64,000 bases of DNA from Dyella monticola (GTDB lineage Bacteria > Pseudomonadota > Gammaproteobacteria > Xanthomonadales > Rhodanobacteraceae): contig NZ_QRBE01000013.1 in the NCBI RefSeq assembly GCF_003363155.1, positions 62,001-126,000 of the forward strand, given 5' to 3'. This document shows positions 57,042 through 64,000 of the stretch, piece by piece. Position numbers and translations under genes: made by a program. Every line of letters begins with the position of its first letter. The first letter of the stretch is position 1. A model generated the notes under the pieces. It saw only the letters and a list, made by a program, of their open reading frames with translations, did not search any database and was not told the origin of the DNA.

Positions 57042-57570
57042 CGAAGTGTCTCCGAAATAGGCGAGGTAGGTAGGGGTTAAGACCGCGTGCTGATCATCAG
57101 TTACACTAGTCAAGTGCCCATGAGGCGCGGGTCGATCCGGAAAAGGAAGGGTGCCGTTGCGGCATACGTTCCATTCCAGCCTAAGTCGGGACGCGATTCA
57201 AGCGATTCAAGGGCACGCGGGATGCGCTGATGCATGGCGCGCGGATGTCACCAGCCCTGTTTGTCCGCATCTCCTCGGTCCATCGGCTCGACAGACGACC
57301 AGTCTGCCTCGTCGCTGCCCCTGTGAGCTGCAAAGCAGAGAGGGTAGGCCTCACCCGCGCTGAATGAATCAAAACGTCCCTGCAACGGCCCGGCTGGTAT
57401 AGGTGAAGCCGCTTCACGAGTCGTTTCACCTATGCCGGCGGGGCGTCGCTACCTCTTGACGCCGAAGTCTTCCGCGCGTCGCACCCATCCACCCGTCCCA
57501 AGGTTGCCTGACTGAACTGCGGGACTGGGCCCAAGCGCCTGAGCGCCGGCCCGCATCAGATTCCCTATTC
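57042..57570. promoter_or_regulatory. 529-bp divergent region between trxA and rhlB
   Basis: This is the longest non-coding stretch in the window. It contains no credible ORF with a ribosome binding site. It must hold the trxA promoter and the rhlB promoter and leader. The rhlB start has no strong Shine-Dalgarno. The clearest structure is the overlapping pair of hairpins at 57396-57436, annotated separately. TTGACT on the minus strand near 57108-57113 is a possible trxA -35, but no matching -10 was found. Confidence 0.5.
57396..57436 (+). promoter_or_regulatory. Two mutually exclusive hairpins in the rhlB leader region
   Basis: A short perfect hairpin GTGAAGC-C-GCTTCAC (57403-57417) overlaps a longer one. 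The longer pairs GGTATAGGTGAA (57396-57407) with TTCACCTATGCC (57425-57436), 11 of 12 Watson-Crick pairs plus one G-T. Both use the GTGAA arm at 57403-57407, so only one can form at a time. This is 135-175 bp ahead of the rhlB start. Whether it is transcribed is not known. Confidence 0.5.
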
Positions 57571-59220
57571 ATGTCCCAAACCGTACTTACCGATACCTTT
57601 TTTACCCAATTTGATTTGCATCCGCTGCTGCAAAAGGGCCTCGACGAGGCCGGCTTTGCACGATGCACGCCGATTCAGGCGCTGACCCTGCCGATGGCAC
57701 TGGGCGGCCGCGATGTGGCCGGCCAGGCTCAGACCGGCACCGGCAAGACCTGCGCCTTCCTGGTGGCCCTGATGAACCGGTTGCTCACGCAGCCGGCCGT
57801 GGCCGAGCGCAAGGATGCCGACCCGCGGGCGCTGGTCATTGCGCCCACGCGCGAGCTGGCTATTCAGATCGAGAAAGACGCCAAGAACGTCGGCCGCTAC
57901 ACCGGCCTGCGCACTGCGTTGATCTACGGCGGCGTCGACTACGACAAGCAGCGTCAGCTGCTCAAGGACGGCTGCGACATCATCATCGCCACGCCCGGCC
58001 GCCTGCTCGACTACTACAAGCAGAACGTGTTCGGCTTCAACGGCGTGGAAGTGATGGTCGTCGACGAAGCTGACCGCATGTTCGACCTGGGCTTCATCAA
58101 GGACGTGCGTTTCATCTTCCGCCGCCTGCCGGCACGCGAACAGCGCCAGGTGCTGATGTTCTCGGCCACGCTGTCCCATCGTGTGCTGGAGCTCGCCTAC
58201 GAGCACATGCATAACGCGGAAAAACTGGTGGTGGAAACCGACAACGTCACCGCCGATCGCGTGCGGCAGGTGGTGTACTTCCCCGCCAAGGAAGAAAAGA
58301 TGCCGCTGCTGCTCAACCTGCTTGAGCGCACCAAGGCCGAGCGCAGCATCATCTTCGTCAATACCAAGGCGGCGGCCGAACGTATCACCGAGCGTGTGAA
58401 ACGACAGGGTTACCGCGTGGGTGCGCTGTCCGGCGACGTACCGCAGCTCAAGCGCCAGAAGCTGTTGCAACGTTTCCAGGATGCACAGCTGGATGTTCTT
58501 GTGTGCACCGACGTGGCGGCGCGTGGCTTGCATATTCCCGCGGTCAGCCATGTATTCAATTACGACCTGCCGCAGGACGCCGAAGATTACGTGCACCGCA
58601 TCGGCCGTACCGCGCGGCTTGGTGCGGAAGGCGATGCCATCAGCTTCGCGTGCGATCTGTATGCGATGTCCTTGCCGGATATCGAAACCTACATCGGCCA
58701 GAAGATTCCCGTCGCCAACCTGGATGCGGAACTGTTGGTGATGCCCAAGCCCAAGCAGATCGATGCGCAGTTCGCGGCCGATGCCGCCGCGGACAGCGAG
58801 GCGTTCGGCGATAAGGTCACCCCGCGTGCCGAAGGTGGAAAATCCGGCGGTTCGGGCCGCCGCGGCGGACGCGGTGGCGAACGCCCGGCAGCGTCCGGGC
58901 AGTCGCGCTCGCCACAGTCACGCAAACCGCGCGAACCAAGATCCGCCACGTCGCAGAGCCCCGCGCAATCGAGCGCACCATCATCCGCACCAGTTGCACG
59001 GGAAGACGCCATCGGTGGCGGCAAGCGTCGTCGTCGTGGCGGACGTGGCCGTCGTCAGGGGGGCGCGTCGCCCGCTACGGAAGCCGCAGTCAACCCATCC
59101 ACGATGAGCAGTAGCCGTCCGTCGCGACAGGTGGTGGCGCAATCGCCCTCCGGCGAACTTGCCATCCCGCCGAAAGTCGGTTTCTTGCGACGACTCACGC
59201 GTCTGTTTACCGGTCGCTGA
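57571..59220 (+). CDS. rhlB: DEAD-box RNA helicase RhlB
   Basis: A 549-aa ATP-dependent RNA helicase, a likely degradosome partner. The Q motif is [11 protein letters not shown] (30-40); Walker A is AQTGTGKT (53-60). PTRELA, GG, TPGR, VVDEAD, SAT, and the C-terminal motifs [11 protein letters not shown] and HRIGRTAR are all present. After about residue 400 the C-terminus is a long disordered tail rich in Ser, Arg and Gly ([25 protein letters not shown]), typical of RNA-binding extensions. Location next to trxA and rho matches RhlB of gammaproteobacteria. It is somewhat longer than E. coli RhlB (421 aa) because of this tail. Confidence 0.93.
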   Translation: MSQTVLTDTFFTQFDLHPLLQKGLDEAGFARCTPIQALTLPMALGGRDVAGQAQTGTGKTCAFLVALMNRLLTQPAVAERKDADPRALVIAPTRELAIQIEKDAKNVGRYTGLRTALIYGGVDYDKQRQLLKDGCDIIIATPGRLLDYYKQNVFGFNGVEVMVVDEADRMFDLGFIKDVRFIFRRLPAREQRQVLMFSATLSHRVLELAYEHMHNAEKLVVETDNVTADRVRQVVYFPAKEEKMPLLLNLLERTKAERSIIFVNTKAAAERITERVKRQGYRVGALSGDVPQLKRQKLLQRFQDAQLDVLVCTDVAARGLHIPAVSHVFNYDLPQDAEDYVHRIGRTARLGAEGDAISFACDLYAMSLPDIETYIGQKIPVANLDAELLVMPKPKQIDAQFAADAAADSEAFGDKVTPRAEGGKSGGSGRRGGRGGERPAASGQSRSPQSRKPREPRSATSQSPAQSSAPSSAPVAREDAIGGGKRRRRGGRGRRQGGASPATEAAVNPSTMSSSRPSRQVVAQSPSGELAIPPKVGFLRRLTRLFTGR

Positions 59221-59327
59221 ATCACACGCGCATCGCGTCCGGGCGATGCGCGCGACAAACATGCGCATAACGCGAGTGCTTCCCTTATCCTTGCCCACAT
59301 CCACATCGGGCAAGGACGGGGAACGCG

Positions 59328-60005
59328 GTGATCCGCTTCGATCAAGTCACCAAGCGTTATGAAGGGGGACATGAGGCCCTCTCGCAGCTAACGTTCGAAG
59401 TCGCCAAGGGCGAGATGGCGTTCGTTACCGGGCATTCGGGCGCAGGCAAGAGCACCTTGCTCAAGCTGCTGGCCTTGATCGAGCGCCCGTCGCACGGGCA
59501 TGTCATGCTCGATGGACAAAATCTCGCCAAGATCGGCCACGGTGGCATTCCCAAGTTGCGCCGCAGCCTCGGCATGGTATTTCAGGATCATCGCCTGCTG
59601 ATGGATCGCAGCGTGTTCGCGAATGTCGAGCTACCGCTGGTCATCGGCGGCATCGCGCCGCTGGAGCGCGGCCGCCGTGTGCGCGCGGCGCTGGAGAAGG
59701 TCGGCCTGCTCGATTACGAGCGCCAACTGCCGGCCTCGCTTTCCACCGGCGAGCAGCAGCGCGTGGGTATTGCGCGCGCCATCGTCGCCAAGCCCACGGT
59801 GCTGATCGCCGACGAACCTACCGGTAATCTCGATCCTCAGCTCGCGTTCGAAATCATGGGCCTGTTTGCCGAATTCCAGCAGGTCGGCACGACCGTGCTG
59901 GTGGCCACCCACGATCTGCCTTTGATCAAGCGCATGCGCAAGCGCGTGGTCGTGCTCGATCACGGGCGGCTGGTTGCGGACGTGTCGGCGGAGGAGGTGT
60001 TATGA
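59328..60005 (+). CDS. ftsE: Cell-division ATP-binding protein FtsE
   Basis: A 225-aa ABC ATPase that, with FtsX, controls periplasmic amidase activation at the division septum. Walker A is GHSGAGKST near 37-45, the signature is LSTGEQQRVGIARA, Walker B VLIADEPTGNLDP, and the H-loop VATHD. It starts at a GTG (59328). The FtsE-typical opening MIRFDQVTKRYEGGHEAL is clear. It overlaps ftsX by ATGA at 60002-60005. No ftsY precedes it, in contrast with E. coli. Confidence 0.96.
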   Translation: MIRFDQVTKRYEGGHEALSQLTFEVAKGEMAFVTGHSGAGKSTLLKLLALIERPSHGHVMLDGQNLAKIGHGGIPKLRRSLGMVFQDHRLLMDRSVFANVELPLVIGGIAPLERGRRVRAALEKVGLLDYERQLPASLSTGEQQRVGIARAIVAKPTVLIADEPTGNLDPQLAFEIMGLFAEFQQVGTTVLVATHDLPLIKRMRKRVVVLDHGRLVADVSAEEVL

Positions 60006-60973
60006 GCCCATCGACCGAAACCCAGCCGCAGGCCCGCGCGCGCAGCACGCACAGCCATCGCCGACCGTTTTCCAGTTGGCGTGAGCATCATGGCTGGAGC
60101 GCTGGCGCGAGCTTGCGTCGCCTTGCCTCCAAGCCGGTGGGAAGCCTGCTCACCATCGCAGTGATGGGTTTGGCGCTTGCGTTGCCGCTCGCGTTCTATC
60201 TGATGCTCTCGAACGTGCAATCGCTGGGCACAGCGCTCGGGCGCAATCAGGTCATCAACGTGTTCCTCAAGACCGATCAGGTGCAGGCCAACGCGCAGAT
60301 GCTGGCCAAACAGATCAAGCAGCACGATGGTGTCGCTAACGTCACGTTGAAATCACCGCAGCAGGGCATGGATGAATTGAGCAAGATGCAAGGCTTTGGC
60401 GATGCCTTACATGCACTGGACGACAATCCGCTGCCCTACGTGCTGCAGGTACAGCCGCAGGATGACATTTCCGCCGATGCGGCCGGTCGCCTGGTGGATG
60501 ATCTGCGCGGCATGCAAGGCGTGGACATGGTGCAGGATAGCGGCACGTGGCGGCAGCGTCTGGATGCATTGCTGCGGGTCGGCAACCGCCTTGTACTGAT
60601 TCTTGCTGCGATGTTTGCGCTGGCAGTGCTATTGGTGGTCGGCAACACCGTGCGCGTGGATATCACCAGCCGTGCCGAAGAAATCGGTGTGCTCAAGCTG
60701 ATCGGCGCCAGCCGCGCCTTTGTGCGTCGCCCCTATCTCTATGCGGGCATCTGGTACGGTTTGTTCGCCGGCATCGTGGCGGTAGCGCTCGCACTGGGGA
60801 TCGAATTCGCGCTGGTCGAACCGGTGGCGAGGCTCAGTCAGGTTTATGAAGGCAAGCTGCAGGTCGCCGGCTTGCCCCAATGGCTGCTGCTGGCGGTGCC
60901 AGTGGTCGCGGCCTTCCTGGGCTGGCTTGGCGCGCGGCTGGTCAGCGCCTGGCAGCTACGCAGGGCCGTATAG
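60002..60973 (+). CDS. ftsX: Cell-division permease-like protein FtsX
   Basis: A 323-aa membrane protein with four predicted helices: one near residues 45-65 (LLTIAVMGLALALPLAFYL) and three in the C-terminal half. Between the first and second is the ~130-residue periplasmic extracellular domain that recruits EnvC-type activators. The MacB/FtsX-like signature EEIGVLKLIGASRAFVRRPYLY is clear. An N-terminal basic cytoplasmic stretch (HSHRRPFSSWREHHG) is typical of gammaproteobacterial FtsX. Translationally coupled to ftsE. Confidence 0.95.
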   Translation: MSPSTETQPQARARSTHSHRRPFSSWREHHGWSAGASLRRLASKPVGSLLTIAVMGLALALPLAFYLMLSNVQSLGTALGRNQVINVFLKTDQVQANAQMLAKQIKQHDGVANVTLKSPQQGMDELSKMQGFGDALHALDDNPLPYVLQVQPQDDISADAAGRLVDDLRGMQGVDMVQDSGTWRQRLDALLRVGNRLVLILAAMFALAVLLVVGNTVRVDITSRAEEIGVLKLIGASRAFVRRPYLYAGIWYGLFAGIVAVALALGIEFALVEPVARLSQVYEGKLQVAGLPQWLLLAVPVVAAFLGWLGARLVSAWQLRRAV

Positions 60974-61135
60974 GCTTCACATCTCACGCGTCACGTCACT
61001 GTCATCGCTCGGCAAGTGAAATCGTTCGCACCCCACGCGGGGCCTGCTGGATAGATAATGGGCCTACAGGCGCAGGGGGCGCCTGCCGACGCAGATGCAT
61101 GGAAGCCATGCAAAACCGGGACGGTGGGGTTTTTG

Positions 61136-61984
61136 ATGAGTTCAAGCATCAGTAGTCGTGACCTCAGCGCCGCACCGCGCGTGCTGGTGGTGGACGGCTC
61201 CAAGGTGGTTCGCCAGCTGATCACGCGCGTGCTGCAGAAAGAGCTGCCGCAGGCGGAAGTGGTCGATTGCGGCAGCGGTGCCGAGGCGCACCGGTTGCTT
61301 GAGAGCGGCGTGTTCGATTTCATCACCGTGGCACTGCGCCTGCCCGACATGGATGGCCTGGAACTGGCGCGCTACGTGCGCGAATCCGCGCCGCAGATCT
61401 ACGTGCCCATCGTCGTGGTTTCCGGCGATGTGGACGATCGCCTGCACCGCCGCGCGCTGGGCGAACACGTTACCGATTACTTTGACAAGTCGCTCGGTTT
61501 CCAGGCGTTGGCCGAATTCATCCGTGGCTACGTGCGCCCGGAAAGCGCCGCCGATGGCGTGGTGCTGTACGTGGAAGACAGCCGCGTAGTGGCCCTGGCC
61601 ACGCGCCGCATGCTGGAAAAAATCGGGCTTACCGTGCGTCACGTGGTCAGCGTGGAAGACGCGTTGGCGCTGCTGGAAACCGAGCGCGCGCAAGGGCAGG
61701 TGGGCGCTGACCTGGTGCTCACCGACGTCAGCCTCAAAGGCGATTTGACCGGCGGCGATCTGCTGCATCGCATTCGCACGTACTTCGGCTATGGCAAAGG
61801 CAAGCTGCCGGTGTTGGTGATGACGGGTGATGAAAATCCGGACAACCAGGCCGCGCTGATCCGTGCCGGTGCCAACGACCTGGTGGAAAAGCCGGTCGAG
61901 GAAAAATTGCTGGTGACCAAGCTGCTGTTCCAGCTGCGCGTGGCCCAACACCTGCGTGCGCGGGAGGCCGCCGGGACTGTTTGA
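61136..61984 (+). CDS. Tandem-receiver response regulator with degenerate first domain
   Basis: A 282-aa protein with two receiver domains and no output domain that I can recognise. In the first (about 15-130) the acidic pair is weak (VVDGS) and the phospho-acceptor Asp position appears to be Ala (FITVALRLPDMDG), so it probably cannot be phosphorylated. In the second (about 140-275) the pocket is intact: YVEDSR, Asp in LVLTDVSLKG, VMTGDE and Lys in LVEKPVEE. The start at 61136 has GGTGGGG upstream; the longer frame has no support. It lies between ftsX and ung, likely a separate transcript. Confidence 0.82.
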   Translation: MSSSISSRDLSAAPRVLVVDGSKVVRQLITRVLQKELPQAEVVDCGSGAEAHRLLESGVFDFITVALRLPDMDGLELARYVRESAPQIYVPIVVVSGDVDDRLHRRALGEHVTDYFDKSLGFQALAEFIRGYVRPESAADGVVLYVEDSRVVALATRRMLEKIGLTVRHVVSVEDALALLETERAQGQVGADLVLTDVSLKGDLTGGDLLHRIRTYFGYGKGKLPVLVMTGDENPDNQAALIRAGANDLVEKPVEEKLLVTKLLFQLRVAQHLRAREAAGTV

Positions 61985-62089
61985 AGGTTTTGCCCGTCGC
62001 CCGGGCGAACACCGGAGCCTGGTGTCTTTTGCCTCAAAGTCGCAGAGTGACGGTATAAGGCGCCGAGCCCTAATCGCTATGATGCATAG

Positions 62090-62827
62090 ATGATTACCGA
62101 ACCACACGCTGCTGCGCCAAGCGACGAAGAACGGATCAAGCTCGATCCCTCCTGGAAAAGCCGCGTTGGCGATTACCTGCAACGACCGGACATGCGCGCG
62201 CTGTCGGAATTTCTGCGTGCGGAAAAGCGCGCCGGCAAGGTGATCTACCCGCCCGGTCCGGAGATCTTCAACGCCTTCAGGCACACACCGTTCGATGCGG
62301 TGCGGGTGGTAATCCTGGGCCAGGATCCCTATCACGGCCCCGGGCAGGCGCATGGCCTGTGTTTCTCGGTGCGTCCGGGCGTGCCTTCGCCGCCGTCGCT
62401 GGTGAACATCTTCAAGGAAATCCAGCGCGACCTTGGGATTCCTTTCCCTGACCACGGCTGCCTTACGCCGTGGGCGGATCGCGGCGTGCTGTTGCTCAAT
62501 GCAGTCCTCACGGTAGAGCAAAGCCTGGCGGCATCGCATCAGGGTAAGGGCTGGGAAGGGTTTACCGACGCCGCCATCGATGCCCTGAACCGGGAACGCG
62601 AGGGGATCGTATTCATGTTGTGGGGCTCCTATGCCCAGCGCAAAGGCCAGCTCATCGATACGCGGCGGCATGCGGTATTGAAGTCGGTTCATCCATCGCC
62701 CTTGTCGGCGCATCGCGGCTTCCTCGGCTGTGGCCATTTTTCGGCCGCCAACCAGTACCTGGAGGCAAACGGGCAGGCGCCTATCGACTGGTCTCTGCCG
62801 GCGAGGGCACAGCTAGCCGAAGGCTGA
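62090..62827 (+). CDS. ung: Uracil-DNA glycosylase
   Basis: A 245-aa family 1 uracil-DNA glycosylase initiating base-excision repair. The catalytic water-activating loop [14 protein letters not shown] is at 77-90 with catalytic D79. The uracil-specificity Asn lies in [10 protein letters not shown], and the DNA-intercalating loop is [11 protein letters not shown] near 201-211. Length is slightly above E. coli Ung (229 aa) because of a short N-terminal leader. It precedes rpoH by about 210 bp; the promoter and operator of rpoH lie in that gap. Confidence 0.96.
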   Translation: MITEPHAAAPSDEERIKLDPSWKSRVGDYLQRPDMRALSEFLRAEKRAGKVIYPPGPEIFNAFRHTPFDAVRVVILGQDPYHGPGQAHGLCFSVRPGVPSPPSLVNIFKEIQRDLGIPFPDHGCLTPWADRGVLLLNAVLTVEQSLAASHQGKGWEGFTDAAIDALNREREGIVFMLWGSYAQRKGQLIDTRRHAVLKSVHPSPLSAHRGFLGCGHFSAANQYLEANGQAPIDWSLPARAQLAEG

Positions 62828-62916
62828 ACATGTGGCGCTGGGCGGGCTTTCGGCGACCCTGCATTCACTGCCCACAAGTCATGCTTGAAACCCCAATCCC
62901 CGGCATCCACCCCTCA

Positions 62917-62945
62917 TGGACAAGCTTCGGGGATTCGTGTACTAT
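62917..62945 (+). promoter_or_regulatory. Probable sigma-70 promoter of rpoH
   Basis: TGGACA (62917-62922) and TACTAT (62940-62945) are separated by exactly 17 bp, five and four matches to the sigma-70 consensus. The predicted start near 62952 puts the CIRCE element in the transcribed leader. The -10 lies inside an interrupted palindrome GTACT-ATGC-AGTAC (62939-62952). Confidence 0.55.
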
Positions 62946-62982
62946 GCAGTACATAAAAGGTGCCTGGAACTCGTAGGCGCCT

Positions 62983-63009
62983 TTAGCACTCCAAGTACCA
63001 GAGTGCTAA
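62983..63009 (+). promoter_or_regulatory. CIRCE element (HrcA operator) in the rpoH leader
   Basis: TTAGCACTC (62983-62991), nine spacer bases, then GAGTGCTAA (63001-63009). This is a perfect match to the CIRCE consensus TTAGCACTC-N9-GAGTGCTAA, the binding site of the heat-shock repressor HrcA. It lies 29 bp before the rpoH start codon and roughly 30-58 nt past the predicted transcription start. It implies HrcA repression of the heat-shock sigma factor. Confidence 0.92.
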
Positions 63010-63038
63010 GCTCAACCCCATCTTTGAGGAGGTTCCAA

Positions 63039-63896
<858 letters not shown>

Positions 63897-63920
63897 AGCA
63901 AAACTGATACGCAGCACCTC

Positions 63921-63950
63921 ACGGCCTCCCTCGCGGAGGCCGTTTTGTGT
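63921..63950 (+). terminator. Intrinsic terminator of rpoH
   Basis: A perfect 9-bp stem ACGGCCTCC / GGAGGCCGT (63921-63943) with a 5-nt loop, followed by TTTGTGTTT. It lies 25 bp past the rpoH stop. The 50 bp to the window's end hold no feature that I can support. Confidence 0.88.
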
Positions 63951-64000
63951 TTAAGTCCCGCGTGGATTTCCCGGCTGGACGGTACATGCCCCATATCCTG

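Noticed and set aside
57103-57140. trxA promoter with TTGACT as -35
   Set aside because: No acceptable -10 lies 16-18 bp downstream on the minus strand.
62884-62916. Sigma-32 promoter before rpoH
   Set aside because: CTTGAAA followed by CCCCTCAT resembles the consensus, but the spacing (about 19 bp) is too long; the 17-bp sigma-70 pair just downstream fits better.

Overview
The window looks like chromosome of a GC-rich gammaproteobacterium of the order Xanthomonadales, most likely Rhodanobacteraceae (Dyella/Frateuria/Rhodanobacter-like). This is inferred from the engB/cytochrome c, rho-trxA-rhlB and ftsEX-rpoH neighbourhoods, the Xanthomonas/Caulobacter-type TonB receptor and the dispersed REP palindromes. 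No rRNA, tRNA, CRISPR array, insertion sequence or phage gene was seen.

Layout. (1) 1-8.1 kb: housekeeping and envelope genes: a cytochrome-like 5' end, engB, free-methionine-sulfoxide reductase, bioD, a Gcr-type membrane protein, a short-chain polyprenyl diphosphate synthase (ispA) and a copC/copD pair. (2) 8.1-27.3 kb: a 19-kb hopanoid island. On the minus strand are hpnG, squalene-hopene cyclase, a one-enzyme squalene synthase, a ferritin-like protein, hpnL, hpnK, hpnJ and hpnI. On the plus strand are hpnA, a DUF2147 protein, mvaD, phosphomevalonate kinase, a fused HMG-CoA reductase/mevalonate kinase, type 1 IPP isomerase, hpnH and hpnB. The island therefore carries its own mevalonate route to isoprenoid precursors, lacking only thiolase and HMG-CoA synthase, together with ring formation and side-chain assembly. 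The gene set predicts ribosylhopane-derived polyols and a cyclitol-ether headgroup. (3) 27.5-47.5 kb: an M3 peptidase, then a sugar-utilisation island. It holds two related BNR/sialidase-like secreted proteins, a sugar porter, a tightly overlapping dgoR-dgoK-dgoA-dgoD-SDR-lactonase operon (oxidative De Ley-Doudoroff galactose/galactonate route), a periplasmic mutarotase, a secreted glycoside hydrolase, a TonB receptor, a second GntR/FCD regulator and an AraC regulator. (4) 47.6-50.3 kb: a HvfABC/bufferin-type modified metallopeptide cluster with a divergent DoxX gene. (5) 50.3-64 kb: a LysE exporter, gshA, a TctE/TctD-like two-component pair, rho with a long disordered extension, trxA, rhlB, ftsEX, a tandem-receiver regulator with a degenerate first domain, ung and rpoH.

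The most notable items are the HMGR-mevalonate kinase fusion inside the hopanoid island, the uncharacterised di-iron-type protein in that island, a perfect CIRCE operator in the rpoH leader, the Cys-repeat bufferin precursor, and two mutually exclusive hairpins upstream of rhlB.
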